A DNA stretch of 64,000 bases from Cytophagales bacterium (lineage in GTDB: Bacteria > Bacteroidota > Bacteroidia > Cytophagales > Cyclobacteriaceae). The notes under the pieces were generated by a model. That model was not told the origin of the DNA. It did not search any database and worked only from the letters and a program-made list of their open reading frames with translations. The stretch lies in NCBI GenBank assembly GCA_020402945.1, contig JADBYQ010000025.1, positions 1 through 64,000 of the forward strand. Direction: 5' to 3'. The translations under genes and the position numbers were made by a program. Positions 42,647-52,165 of this stretch are shown here, in pieces. Every line of letters starts with the position of its first letter. Positions within the stretch are counted from its first letter, which is position 1.

Positions 42647-45484
42647 CTAATACCCCTTTATCGCACCTTTATTAACTGCGGGAATCCCTTCCTTCATCCA
42701 AACTGGCATAGGTGCATTCTTTAGGTAATGGTCAAAAAACTGCATCATGCGAATAGCAAAGTCGGTGCGGTCCTGTCGTTGTGTAAGACCATGGCCCTGA
42801 CCATTGTAGTTAAGCATCCACACAGGTTTGTTCAGTCTGCGCATGGCCATATAGTATTCGATCCCTTGGTACCATGGCACAGCACCATCCGCATCGTTGT
42901 GCATCATGAGTAATGGTGTTTGCACTTTGTCGGCAAAGAAGATGGGTGAGTTTTCTAAATAGAGCAGTGGTTTCTGCCACAAGGATGCCCCCAATCGGGT
43001 TTGTGATTTTTCATACTGAAACATCCGACTCAAGCCACTCTCCCAGCGCACTCCACCGTATGCACTGATCATGTTCACTACGGGCGCTCCTGCTTCGGCA
43101 GCAGCAAACAAATTAGTGCGCGTAATTAAATAAGCTGCTTGATAACCTCCCCAACTATGGCCTTGTACTCCAATATGTTTCTCATCTACAAATCCTTTGC
43201 TGATCAAAGATGTAACACCCGACAACACGCAGTTATGTGCACTCTCTCCCGGATAGCCGATTTTATAAACGATGTCTGGTACGAAAACCAAATAACCATT
43301 GCTGGCATATAAAGAGAAGTTAATAAACGACCGAATAGGCGCAGGTGCGTAATGTTGATGAATATCCTCGGCATACTTCTCGTAGAAGTACACCATCATA
43401 GGATATTTCTTTTTCGGATCGAATCCCTCGGGCTTGTATAGCAAGCCTTCTAACGGAATATTATCAAGTGATGTCCACGAAATTTTTTCTACCGAACCCC
43501 AGAAATAATTTCTCATTTGTGGATTGGCATCACTGATTTTCTTTGGCGTTGCGAATGAGAAATCGGTGGTCCACACATCGGGATATTCGCGGAAGCTTTC
43601 CCGAGTGAACAAAAGCTGATTAGCATTTTTTGCTTTTGAAGTAAATGAATAGCGATGGTCGCTCATCATTAACTTGGTCAGTTGATTGGTTCTTAAATTG
43701 AATTTGTAATAGCCCGCAGCCTTGGTCGTTTCATTAAATGCACTCAACAAAAGTTCTTTGTCGGGGTCGATAAATCGTTCTTCATTATCAAGACGAACAT
43801 AACGGAATCGAATCTTTTCCGTGCGGCCAATCTTGGTAATATTGGTAGGCGCTTCGTTTCCTTTTGGATTGAGCGACCAAATATCGTAGCGGTCGTAAAT
43901 CAATAGGCGTGCATCGTCTTTTGTCCAACCAGCCAAACCATATGAGCTTGGAAAATCAGGGTGGTCATCTTCTTCATCGCCTGCGCGTATGCCTTTTGAA
44001 ATCCGGCTGGTTTTTTCTGTCGCGATGTGATAGGCAAACCAAGTTGTGTCAGGTAGACTATACCAATACACGTACTCTGCCAATGGAGAGAGATTGGCGT
44101 TTCCTTTTACTTTTTCTTGCACCAATTTTCGGGTGTTGGTGGCTAGGTCAAACACATATACGTCTGAAAAATTCTGAGTGTCCCAGGTAATCATCTTTCG
44201 GTGCTTTACGTCACTTTCTCCCAACAGAATTTTTGAATTGCCTTCGTTGCCGATGGTAGTCGTGGGCACCTCTTTGTTGCCAATCTGCCTAATGGTGTTT
44301 GTTGCCAAATCATAGGCTACTAAATAACTGCGCTTCTTTTCAGTGTCGAGCTGTTTGTTTTGCTGCGGATAGATATAATCGTCATTGCCGCCCCACACTT
44401 CTACCACGGCCATTTCTTCTGGGAGCAGTGTGGTGTCGGAAACGGCAGGAGTTGGTGCTGAACCAAAAAACAACTTGCCCCCGTCTCTGCTGAACAGTGG
44501 TGTATAGTTTTCACTCACCAACCAATTGGTAGGTAATGCCAACGAATTTTCAGCATCGATCAGCTTGGCAGAAGGCTCACCTTGCTTCCACACATACAAT
44601 TGAAAGTGACGCACCAGTGCTTTTGTTGTATCGGTGTCCACTAAGAAGGCCGCTTGTTTTCCGTCTTCGCTGATGGAAAGACCTTTGTATTTGAATTTAG
44701 ATTTGCCTTGATGCAATGTGGCAAGATTGCCATTGGTCAAGTCATACCAATACACACCCGCTTTCATGGTCGAATCGTTTCCCGTAGAGGAAAACAACAA
44801 GCCTTGACCAAGTTTTGCAAAAGAATAGTCTTTCACATAACCGAAAGTTTTCTCTTTGCCATCTGCCAATGAGCGCAATACGAGGGTATAGCCGTTGTCA
44901 TCGGAGTTACCTTTTTTCTTTTTAGTAGACTTTTTCTCTTCTTTCTTTTCTTCAGGCTTTACCTCGGTCTTGGATTTATCATCCGCCTTAGGCTTCACTT
45001 CTTTTTTGGCTTCTAACTGATAGGCCACCCATCCTCCTGCTTTTTCCGGTATTTTAAATGATTTCACCTCGGCTACTTTTTCAGTTTTTCTTGTGGTTAT
45101 TGAATAAATGCCTAATGAATCTTTTGGTAAATCTTCTTTTTTCTTTTTCTGCCTGCGCAATTCTCTCACTACTTTCTGCTGCGGCTTGATTTTGAAAACG
45201 ACTTGCTTGCTATCAAACGTCAGCCCGATTTCGGCTGCTCGCTTCACCGAATCTTGTACATTTGTTTTGAGATGATAGAATATCGCTTTGCCATCTCCAT
45301 CTTGTGGGTTGATAGCCATAACGGCCACTGTACCATCTGGTGTTAGTGATTTAAATGGTATTTCTTTCCAGTTGTCATATACCGAGTGGCTAAGTGGCTT
45401 TTTAACAACTGGCACGGATGTATTTTTTTTCTGGGCATAGGCCGAAAAAGAAATCAGGAAAAGCACAACGAATAAGTAGCGCAT
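42647..45484 (-). CDS. Secreted S9 family prolyl oligopeptidase-type peptidase
   Basis: 945 residues with signal peptide (MRYLFVVLFLISFSAYAQ). The N-terminal beta-propeller part (about 40-650) bears a Lys/Glu-rich insertion (about 155-195, with KPEEKKEEKKSTKKKKGN). The C-terminal alpha/beta hydrolase has the catalytic Ser777 in GVQGHSWGGY, Asp near 866 in HNDADGAVPW and His near 898 in GQGHGLT. The C-terminal part reads like the dipeptidyl-peptidase IV/acylaminoacyl type. It degrades oligopeptides in the envelope or outside. Confidence 0.93.
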   Translation of the reverse strand: MRYLFVVLFLISFSAYAQKKNTSVPVVKKPLSHSVYDNWKEIPFKSLTPDGTVAVMAINPQDGDGKAIFYHLKTNVQDSVKRAAEIGLTFDSKQVVFKIKPQQKVVRELRRQKKKKEDLPKDSLGIYSITTRKTEKVAEVKSFKIPEKAGGWVAYQLEAKKEVKPKADDKSKTEVKPEEKKEEKKSTKKKKGNSDDNGYTLVLRSLADGKEKTFGYVKDYSFAKLGQGLLFSSTGNDSTMKAGVYWYDLTNGNLATLHQGKSKFKYKGLSISEDGKQAAFLVDTDTTKALVRHFQLYVWKQGEPSAKLIDAENSLALPTNWLVSENYTPLFSRDGGKLFFGSAPTPAVSDTTLLPEEMAVVEVWGGNDDYIYPQQNKQLDTEKKRSYLVAYDLATNTIRQIGNKEVPTTTIGNEGNSKILLGESDVKHRKMITWDTQNFSDVYVFDLATNTRKLVQEKVKGNANLSPLAEYVYWYSLPDTTWFAYHIATEKTSRISKGIRAGDEEDDHPDFPSSYGLAGWTKDDARLLIYDRYDIWSLNPKGNEAPTNITKIGRTEKIRFRYVRLDNEERFIDPDKELLLSAFNETTKAAGYYKFNLRTNQLTKLMMSDHRYSFTSKAKNANQLLFTRESFREYPDVWTTDFSFATPKKISDANPQMRNYFWGSVEKISWTSLDNIPLEGLLYKPEGFDPKKKYPMMVYFYEKYAEDIHQHYAPAPIRSFINFSLYASNGYLVFVPDIVYKIGYPGESAHNCVLSGVTSLISKGFVDEKHIGVQGHSWGGYQAAYLITRTNLFAAAEAGAPVVNMISAYGGVRWESGLSRMFQYEKSQTRLGASLWQKPLLYLENSPIFFADKVQTPLLMMHNDADGAVPWYQGIEYYMAMRRLNKPVWMLNYNGQGHGLTQRQDRTDFAIRMMQFFDHYLKNAPMPVWMKEGIPAVNKGAIKGY

Positions 45485-45583
45485 ATTGATGAGGTTTGCG
45501 CTAAAGTTGTTTCAATTTCTGCTCGAAAACAATGGTCTGGCTTTGAGATATTCTATATTCGTTTTGGACGGTCGAGAAATAGT

Positions 45584-46186
45584 TTATTCAGGTCTCTCCA
45601 TCTCATCAATTAGCGCTTTCAATTCAATAAGGCACTTCCCGTAGGATACTTTATACATCCATCTGGTTAGATAAAAGCCGATTGGAGTAAGAACAATACT
45701 GGTTATGATCATTATTAGGATCACCTCCTTGACCTCCAACATTTTCTCAACATTTCCGCTGCCGGCCGATCCGCCCATTAAAAAACCAGAAGCTGCAGCC
45801 AATGGATATATGAAGAGAGCCACCCTTTCTTGAAAACGAATGTTATCTGTAATAAATCGATAGGTGTGTTCTAGTGCCTGCTTTAAACTTTGATCGATCG
45901 GCAATACCACGTTGACTTTTCGATACATCGAAAAATTTGCTGCGAAAAAGAAAATGTAACTCACGATCATGAATACCAATCCGGCCTTGACGATTGTCTC
46001 ATCAAACAAAAAGAAAAGAACCACAAATCCTATCAAGAATGCGAGCGAAAAACCTGTTGTCCATAAATAGGCGTTTTTCAACTTTTGTACCGGGTGCTTA
46101 GATTTCTTTTGAATATGCACGGCTCCCAACACAGGTTTGCTGAGTTTATCTGAGTCTAATTTTTTCCAAAGCTCCCCTAATTCCAT
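45584..46186 (-). CDS. Four-helix membrane protein partnered with an ECF sigma factor
   Basis: 200 residues. After a soluble 35-residue start come four membrane helices (FSLAFLIGFVVLFFLFD, AGLVFMIVSYIFFFAANF, ALFIYPLAAASGFLMGG, VILIMIITSIVLTPIGFYL). The gene begins one base after the sigma factor stop, so it should be cotranslated. Position suggests an anti-sigma or signal partner, but no zinc anti-sigma motif (HxxxCxxC) is present. No family recognised. Confidence 0.8.
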   Translation of the reverse strand: MELGELWKKLDSDKLSKPVLGAVHIQKKSKHPVQKLKNAYLWTTGFSLAFLIGFVVLFFLFDETIVKAGLVFMIVSYIFFFAANFSMYRKVNVVLPIDQSLKQALEHTYRFITDNIRFQERVALFIYPLAAASGFLMGGSAGSGNVEKMLEVKEVILIMIITSIVLTPIGFYLTRWMYKVSYGKCLIELKALIDEMERPE

Positions 46187-46187
46187 A

Positions 46188-46667
46188 CTATAAGTCTGTC
46201 AATTTTTTGGTTAAGGTTTCTTTAATGCGATGCAGCTTCACGGCTGTATTATTTTTCGTGAGCCCTGATATCTCGGCAATCTCCTCATTCTCGTACCCAT
46301 CCAAATGCAACGTGACAATCATCCGGTCAATTTCATTTAGTTCCCGGATAGCGATGTATAACGCCTCGGTTTCTTCGCTTGGAATTTTGTCCCCCGAACT
46401 CGTCTTCAACAACGCCAAGTCTTCGTGCGGCACCACCAACTGCGGCCTGCGCTTAAACGTCAATACCGTGTTCAGCCCCACCCGATAGAGCCACGTAGAA
46501 AACTTTGATTGCCCTTTGAAATTGGGGTACGATCGCCAGGCTTGAAAAAGTATTTCCTGAAACAAGTCGCGCTCATCTTCCTCATGGTTCACATAAAGAC
46601 GTATCACCTTAAAGATGATGCCCCGGTTTTCTTCAATGAGGTTGGTAAACTCGCGTTCAGATGCCAT
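46188..46667 (-). CDS. ECF-type RNA polymerase sigma factor
   Basis: 159 residues. Region 2 is at about 10-75 (DERDLFQEILFQAWRSYPNF, FSTWLYRVGLNTVLTFKRR) and region 4 is at about 103-155 (LNEIDRMIVTLHLDGYENEE, IAEISGLTKNNTAVKLHRIK). The short linker is typical of ECF sigma factors. It is in one unit with the four-helix membrane protein, which may control it. Confidence 0.93.
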   Translation of the reverse strand: MASEREFTNLIEENRGIIFKVIRLYVNHEEDERDLFQEILFQAWRSYPNFKGQSKFSTWLYRVGLNTVLTFKRRPQLVVPHEDLALLKTSSGDKIPSEETEALYIAIRELNEIDRMIVTLHLDGYENEEIAEISGLTKNNTAVKLHRIKETLTKKLTDL

Positions 46668-46781
46668 ACTTTCTTTTTTGCGCCTTAGCTAACATCTTCC
46701 CGAAACCAAATGTTTAATTCAACTATAAGTAGGTCCAATGGCCACAATATTACAGCGGATGAAAACAATTATAAAAATAAA

Positions 46782-46808
46782 AGCCTCCCCGTTTTGATGG
46801 GAAGGCCT
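46782..46808 (-). terminator. Terminator of the small secreted protein gene
   Basis: GCCTCCCC and GGGAAGGC arms pair with one mismatch around GTTTTGAT, flanked by A-rich and T-rich bases. It lies just beyond the gene end at 46827 in its reading direction. Confidence 0.7.
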
Positions 46809-46826
46809 CTTAATAATTAGGCTTTT

Positions 46827-47228
46827 CTATTTAGCAGCTATCTGGTCGGTACCTATTGTAACCTTTAAAATGGTTCCTTTCTTCTTTGTGCTGAGCATAG
46901 CGCTCAAGACCAATTGATGTACGCCATTAGCAGCATCTTGGGCAACTGTTACCGTAGCAATGCTCGATTCAAAATTTCCTTCTTTTGGCTCATACGAAAC
47001 CGTTACGCCTTGGGGCAGAGAACTCTGTAAGCCAAGTATTGCCTTTTCTTTTGCATAATATTTTGACCGTGCAATAGAAACCGTCACTTGCTTGGATTCG
47101 CCTGGTTTAATCATCAGACTGGACTCCGAAAGATCAATGGTAAAATCTGTGCGAGGTATTTCGGTTTTAGTTTGAGCCGAAACGAGAGCGAAAGCAAAAA
47201 GGAAAGAGAGGGTTAATGCTGTTTTCAT
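46827..47228 (-). CDS. Small secreted Ig-like protein
   Basis: 133 residues with a signal peptide (MKTALTLSFLFAFALVSAQ). The mature part reads like one beta-sandwich domain of the NEW3/alpha-galactosidase-associated type (LMIKPGESKQVTVSIARSKYY, VTVSYEPKEGNFESSIATV, NGVHQLVLSA). No catalytic residues are seen. A hairpin terminator follows. Confidence 0.75.
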   Translation of the reverse strand: MKTALTLSFLFAFALVSAQTKTEIPRTDFTIDLSESSLMIKPGESKQVTVSIARSKYYAKEKAILGLQSSLPQGVTVSYEPKEGNFESSIATVTVAQDAANGVHQLVLSAMLSTKKKGTILKVTIGTDQIAAK

Positions 47229-47413
47229 AAAATTGTTGTTTAGTTTTTTTATGAAAGACGTAGAAGTTGTCCGTTTTAGTCACTGGCAATTGGCATTTGG
47301 GGCAAACAGGAAAGAGTTTGAAGCAAATGAACGAATGGAGGGGCGAGTAGAGTAGCGTTGTGGTGAACAGAAGGGAGTCCTTTTGACGAGACTACCAATT
47401 GGTTTTCTGCAAG

Positions 47414-47872
47414 TCAAGCGTCAAGACCATCCGAAGTCCCAGACGTTTTTTTTACTCTTGGCCATTTCCAGGCATACCACACAATTGCAATTGTAATGCA
47501 GCTCTCAACAGCCGCATAGAATACATAGGCGGCTATCTCTGGAGTGATAGGGATTGACGTAGCCGCAATTAATACCATAATAGCTGTGAAGATGATACCG
47601 AAAACTATATTTAACCACCGTGTGAAAGCGGACGCGGAGAGGATTGTTAGAATAATAACAAGCGGTGGAAATGACATCAAAACAGAAGCAGCAAAAACTT
47701 TGATTGGACTATCTAGCAAGGTGTCGCCTGCTACAAGTTCGCCAGCCCGGCCAGGTATGTACAGCGCGAAGTAATCGCCATAGATATAGAAAAACATCAC
47801 CGCAACCCACAGGGCAGCCAATTTGATCCGAATGTTGACGTGGGCTTTGTCCAACGGTATGTTGTTGTTCAT
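47414..47872 (-). CDS. DUF6326-like membrane protein
   Basis: 152 residues from the ATG at 47872; a TTG at 47923 would add 17 residues and is unlikely. Four helices (LAALWVAVMFFYIYGDYFAL, FAASVLMSFPPLVIILTIL, IVFGIIFTAIMVLIAAT, AYVFYAAVESCITIAIVWYAW). The order and the loop GRAGELVAGDTLLDSP suit the DUF6326 family. Function is unknown. Confidence 0.75.
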   Translation of the reverse strand: MNNNIPLDKAHVNIRIKLAALWVAVMFFYIYGDYFALYIPGRAGELVAGDTLLDSPIKVFAASVLMSFPPLVIILTILSASAFTRWLNIVFGIIFTAIMVLIAATSIPITPEIAAYVFYAAVESCITIAIVWYAWKWPRVKKTSGTSDGLDA

Positions 47873-47958
47873 AATTAAGTTGTCAATAAATTTTATAATA
47901 AGCCGATGGTGTAAGACGCCCAACTTAATTAAAAGTTACATTTTAGCTGATTGGAATT

Positions 47959-48531
47959 TTAGTTCTTAGCAGTAACGAGGTGTACAATCTTTGTGGACAC
48001 TAATATTATTGCAGGTCGAATAAGCAGATGTAATACTACACCTAATAAAGTTAGAATAGACCCAATGATAATCGGAAGCACCCCACCAAACGTAAAGGTC
48101 ATACTAATGACGAACCCAAGAAAACATTCTGATCTATAAATAGGGAAGAAAAGGGCAAGTGCAAGTAGCCCCATCATCATATAGAATGGAAACTCCTTAT
48201 TCCCGAGCGTAAAAAAAATTGAAAGCACTGTTCCAAATAACAGCGCACCAACAAAACCATAAACTACCGGAGAGGGTATGTTTGCTTGTTTTGAATCTCT
48301 ATACTTTCCATTATCAATTCTCCTTTGAATACGATAAGATAGAAACCAAGTAAGCAGTGGAAGCGAAAGTCCGCCCCACCAATTAGAAAATGAGGGCAAA
48401 TCCTCTTGAGCTAGTAAATGATGACTGGGTACGCCTCCATGATAATAATTCCAAATCAGAAGTGACCAGATCGCAATCGTTACCAGCCCGGTTAAGTACA
48501 AACGGTATCTAAAAAGTATCTTATCATTCAT
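47959..48531 (-). CDS. Hypothetical membrane protein
   Basis: 190 residues with about five helices (TGLVTIAIWSLLIWNYYHG, LSLPLLTWFLSY, VVYGFVGALLFGTVLSIFF, FYMMMGLLALALFFPIY, GFVISMTFTFGGVLPIIIGS). No family is recognised. It sits downstream of the LytTR gene on the same strand with a 149-bp gap. Confidence 0.7.
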   Translation of the reverse strand: MNDKILFRYRLYLTGLVTIAIWSLLIWNYYHGGVPSHHLLAQEDLPSFSNWWGGLSLPLLTWFLSYRIQRRIDNGKYRDSKQANIPSPVVYGFVGALLFGTVLSIFFTLGNKEFPFYMMMGLLALALFFPIYRSECFLGFVISMTFTFGGVLPIIIGSILTLLGVVLHLLIRPAIILVSTKIVHLVTAKN

Positions 48532-48680
48532 GAATTGAGATTTTGAGTTTTCATTCCTTGGTTGCAGTTAATGAACGAAAAGATATCTGTGGGGTTGCCG
48601 CGCTGATCTAATCCATGAGAAACATGCTTGAAATGCTGATTAGAGAAGGGATAAAGGCCAGTTGGTCCTGACTAACTGAG

Positions 48681-49643
48681 TTAACTCAACTCCATCATGT
48701 TCCGTAACTGACTAATTTTCTCCATAATCTCCTTTCCCTTTGGGCGAGAAACAGGGATGGAAAAATCAGAGCCGTTGATTTTTAGTTTGTATCCGTTGGT
48801 GTTGCCACTGATGGCGCTAATAGCGTTAACGTTTACAATATAAGATCGGTGACAACGAAGCGTGAATGAATTATCCAGTTGCGACTCGAGGTTTTTAAGA
48901 TTTACGCGGAGCAATTTTTTTTGAAGGGTTCCGTTTTCCTTCCACATCACGGTAGAATAATTATCATCTGCTTCGATAAATAGTAAATCCGGGAGATTAA
49001 AGGAAAGGCTCTCGCTTGTATCTGAATAGAGGGTAATCTGACTTGCGGTTTTAATTGCTTCCTTGGCCTCTCGCTTTAGCACTTGAATTTTTTGCAGTTC
49101 TTGATTCGTCTTGATTGCCTCGCGCAGGCTCTGCTGCAAGAGCTGCGCTTTCAAAAACAACGTGCAAAGTGCAATCGGTATGATTCCTTTGATCGCTACC
49201 TGCACTATCGTATGTCTCATAACAGTTATCCACCCCATGTCGAAAGGGCAGAAAAACATTTTTTCAAAAACGGTAGCAATCGCCCAAATCAAAACTAAAT
49301 GCCAAACATTGAAAACAATATATTTTTTAATGGTCCATGCGGTGGGATCCATCAACGCAGGAAAAATTCGCGGAAGTACCAAAAGATTAACTAACAGTGC
49401 TCCGAAGGTGATCAGCCCATGAAGCCACTCTAGCCCATTGGCAAATGAAAACTCAGATTCCGTTTTGAATAGGTACAGAAACAGAGTAACAAAAGCGCTG
49501 AGAACCGTAACTAACAAAAAGTTCTTGCGGTCGTCATTCAAATAGAATGGGAAGGGAGCGTTGAGCCAATCCCCAAATCGCTGGGTCCAAGAAACTTGCT
49601 GCGAATTGATTTCTGAAGATTTAACAGCCTGGGTTTGTTCCAT
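48681..49643 (-). CDS. Membrane-bound LytTR transcription regulator
   Basis: 320 residues from the ATG at 49643 (a TTG three codons earlier is the alternative). The N-terminal half has four membrane helices (NFLLVTVLSAFVTLFLYLF through IKGIIPIALCTLFLKAQ), a short coiled stretch (LREAIKTNQELQKIQVLKRE) and a C-terminal LytTR DNA-binding domain: LLFIEADDNYSTVMW, LQKKLLRVNLKNLESQL, FTLRCHRSYIVNVNAI and FSIPVSRPKGKEIM. The lack of a receiver domain means it probably senses a membrane signal directly. Confidence 0.92.
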   Translation of the reverse strand: MEQTQAVKSSEINSQQVSWTQRFGDWLNAPFPFYLNDDRKNFLLVTVLSAFVTLFLYLFKTESEFSFANGLEWLHGLITFGALLVNLLVLPRIFPALMDPTAWTIKKYIVFNVWHLVLIWAIATVFEKMFFCPFDMGWITVMRHTIVQVAIKGIIPIALCTLFLKAQLLQQSLREAIKTNQELQKIQVLKREAKEAIKTASQITLYSDTSESLSFNLPDLLFIEADDNYSTVMWKENGTLQKKLLRVNLKNLESQLDNSFTLRCHRSYIVNVNAISAISGNTNGYKLKINGSDFSIPVSRPKGKEIMEKISQLRNMMELS

Positions 49644-49683
49644 ACACCACAAACTTAAAAACTAGTGTTTGGGTTGCAAAAAA

Positions 49684-49824
49684 TTAGCCAACTGAGGGGT
49701 GAGAAGACTGCTTTTGGGGTAAAATGCGCAGATTTACTTTGGCTTCATTGTCGCTGGTTGTGGTGAAGCTGAACATCAGGGTGATGGCTACCACCGGCCT
49801 GAGAGAAAGAAATAGTTTTTTCAT
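49684..49824 (-). CDS. Candidate small secreted peptide (46 residues)
   Basis: The ATG at 49824 opens a reading frame of 46 codons with a signal-like start (MKKLFLSLRPVVAITLMFSF) and a short hydrophilic tail. It fills the gap between the LytTR gene and the SDR gene. No family is known, and an Arg-Pro pair within the hydrophobic core weakens the signal. Supported only by start, length and hydrophobicity. Confidence 0.4.
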   Translation of the reverse strand: MKKLFLSLRPVVAITLMFSFTTTSDNEAKVNLRILPQKQSSHPSVG

Positions 49825-49900
49825 ATCGTTTTGGTTTGTTTCTCAGTGAGATGAACGAGAAAGCACTAGCGGAAAGAGTTAGCCTCGCAACCCAGTTGGT

Positions 49901-50713
49901 CTACGCCCGCTGATGCTCCGTCATCCCACCCATTACCAACTTCATAATTTTCACTTTACCCCAACGCGGCACGGTGCTCAGCGAGTACACTAAAAATTTA
50001 GTTTGGAAGCCCGGCAATACCGTTGCCTTTCGACCCAAGGCTTTGAGAATAGGTATGCCCACTTGTTGTGGTGTGAGTGACATATTCATTTTAATGTTCG
50101 CGCGTTGACCAAAACCACTAGCCACCGGCCCGGGTGCTGCTGCCAACACATCTACTCCGTATGGCTTCAATTCTTCAGCGAGTGCTTCGGCCAGCGATTG
50201 TACATACGCTTTGGTAGCGGCATAGTTTGCGGAGTACGGAACTCCTTGAAAAGCGACCATGGAACTCATCAGAATGATACCACCTCTTTTTTGCGCAACA
50301 AATCTCTGTGCGAAGTGATGGGTGAGTGTTAGTAATGCTTCGCAATTCAGTCGCAGCATATTGATCTCTGCATGCACGGAAGTGTGAATAAATTCACCCG
50401 ATGTGCCATAGCCTGCCGAAGCTACCAACAAACCGATAGGCAATGCATGTGTGGCCTCAATCAATTTCTGGATACCTGCTGGTTCTGAAATATCAGCCGC
50501 CACCACTTTTACCTCAATGTCGTGAGTAGACGTTAATCGTTTGGAGATTACCTGAAGTATGTTCTCACTACGAGCATGGATTATGAGGTTAAGCCCCGAT
50601 TCGGCCAATCGCTCAACTATTTCGAGACCGATGCCGGAGGAAGCTCCGCTCACGATTGCCCAAGGGCCGTAATTATCTTTTAATCGAGTTCTTTCGCTGG
50701 CAGAAAGTTGCAT
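49901..50713 (-). CDS. Short-chain dehydrogenase/reductase
   Basis: 270 residues of the classical SDR fold: WAIVSGASSGIGLEI (18-32, GxxxGxG cofactor site), VVAADIS, LLVASAGYG, the catalytic Ser in ILMSSMVAFQG, and Tyr-x3-Lys in YAATKAYVQSLAEAL. Substrate is unknown. It starts one base after the stop of the upstream membrane gene, with which it is probably cotranscribed. Confidence 0.94.
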   Translation of the reverse strand: MQLSASERTRLKDNYGPWAIVSGASSGIGLEIVERLAESGLNLIIHARSENILQVISKRLTSTHDIEVKVVAADISEPAGIQKLIEATHALPIGLLVASAGYGTSGEFIHTSVHAEINMLRLNCEALLTLTHHFAQRFVAQKRGGIILMSSMVAFQGVPYSANYAATKAYVQSLAEALAEELKPYGVDVLAAAPGPVASGFGQRANIKMNMSLTPQQVGIPILKALGRKATVLPGFQTKFLVYSLSTVPRWGKVKIMKLVMGGMTEHQRA

Positions 50714-50714
50714 G

Positions 50715-51491
50715 TTATGGATGGTTGAATGTTTTAAAGATGGATGTACCGTTTAATGCCTGTATCAGCACGAATAAGGCAAGCAACCCGTAAAGGATGC
50801 TTACAAAAATGGTAGCCTTTGTATGTTTTAATATATAAAACGAAAGCAATGGCAGCACTTGTAAAGCGTGCATGCCGATGAAATGTGCGATGCGTAAGTC
50901 ACCATGACTAAGACTCCAATTTAGGAATGGAATTCCTTTGCTTCCATCTTCGATGCCAACGGTATGCGATAGGCGCGAACCCATCACAAAACCTTCAAAT
51001 GAAAATAGTACGAAGATGATGAGGCCTAATCGGATTGACCACAAGTAGTAATTTGGAAGTGAAGTGAATTTATTTGCAAAGAACAAGACTGCGACATAAG
51101 CTGTGTAAAGAGTAACTAACGTAGCAGCCAATGCCATCATAGAAAAAAGTGCTGAATACATTGGGGTGCTTACATTGTAATGAGAAAGTTGGCCCCGCCC
51201 GGCTTGAAATGCGATGTAGGCAACTTCAAATCCTAAAAGAACTACCACTGACCAACTAAAGGTGGTTGTGTTAAAGGAAGGCAGATAAGAAATAAACCAA
51301 GCCATTGCCCAGGAATAAAGAACGGTGGAAAGAGCGAACTTTGTGGGTTTGTACCACGCGCTAATACCCATCACTTGAGTGCTGGTTGTTTGCGTCAACA
51401 CGAAGAAACAGACCGCAACCACTACATTGATAAGTCCAAAATAAAACAGGATTTCATTCCTGTGATAAAGCGTTTCAATAAATTGCTTCAT
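50715..51491 (-). CDS. Hypothetical polytopic membrane protein
   Basis: 258 residues from the ATG at 51491; an ATG at 51560 would overlap the upstream pseudogene and is less likely. Seven or so helices (ILFYFGLINVVVAVCFFVLT, LGFEVAYIAFQAG, MALAATLVTLYTAYVAVLFF and others) with the polar loop FNWSLSHGDLRIAHFIGMHA that contains two His residues, possibly a cofactor or metal site. No family recognised. It belongs to the Crp-led string of genes. Confidence 0.8.
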   Translation of the reverse strand: MKQFIETLYHRNEILFYFGLINVVVAVCFFVLTQTTSTQVMGISAWYKPTKFALSTVLYSWAMAWFISYLPSFNTTTFSWSVVVLLGFEVAYIAFQAGRGQLSHYNVSTPMYSALFSMMALAATLVTLYTAYVAVLFFANKFTSLPNYYLWSIRLGLIIFVLFSFEGFVMGSRLSHTVGIEDGSKGIPFLNWSLSHGDLRIAHFIGMHALQVLPLLSFYILKHTKATIFVSILYGLLALFVLIQALNGTSIFKTFNHP

Positions 51492-51504
51492 ACTAATTGC
51501 TTTT

Positions 51505-52158
51505 TCATTTTTTCGCAAATTCAACAATTCCTCCGATAGAAAGCTGAATTGAGAAAGCATTTACATTACTTTTAAAGCCTGATTCAAGCTCGCCTGACTG
51601 ATACTTCCAAGCCGATTCTCCGCCAGTACCGACCGAGTAAATAAGCCTCAATCCAAAGCATAAGTTATTGGCGCCTTTCTGATATATGGAAAGACTGGGA
51701 TTTAGCAACAGTTGATTATTGATCACATTTTGAAAGGGCGTGCTTTGCTTGTCTTGACTGATAATTTGATTATTGGAGAATGTGAACCCTAAAGTAGTTT
51801 CCAAATGCGTGTTTTTTCTCTCCAATAAACAATAACCAAAAGAAACTGTGGTAACTGCGCCAATAAACTGTATCGACTCGGTAGCACGTGATTAGTTGCC
51901 ATTCAGTTGATAAAATTCTCCACCGAGTACCAACCGATTAGAAAGGTAATTGGCGCCTGCCCCAAGAGCAAATGCATTAAAGTTGAGTTGAACCGTGGTT
52001 CAGCCAAATGTTGAACTAAGGTTGTTTATACTGGTGCCTACTATTGCACCCAAACGAAGTCCTTTTTTAGCAAATTGCTCCTGCGAGACAATTGAGGTTG
52101 CCAGTAAAAACAAAAAAAGTGCGCACGTATTTGTTTTATTGAAATGAATTCCAGCCAT
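51505..52158 (-). pseudogene. Outer-membrane beta-barrel gene broken by two in-frame stops
   Basis: From the ATG at 52158 the frame encodes a signal peptide (ALFLFLLATSIVSQ) and beta-barrel-like sequence (KKGLRLGAIVGTSINNLSS). It is interrupted by TGA at 52002-52000 and TAA at 51894-51892, and continues unbroken to the true end at 51505 (NAFSIQLSIGGIVEFAKK). There is no frameshift; 217 codons in all. The last 106 codons stay open. The position, 7 bp after the DUF2141 gene and 13 bp before the membrane gene, marks it as a former operon member. Confidence 0.8.
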
Positions 52159-52165
52159 TATCAAA

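Noticed and set aside
52000-52002. Selenocysteine or other recoding at the TGA
   Set aside because: A second in-frame stop (TAA) follows, no SECIS-like structure was seen, and the protein has no redox site.
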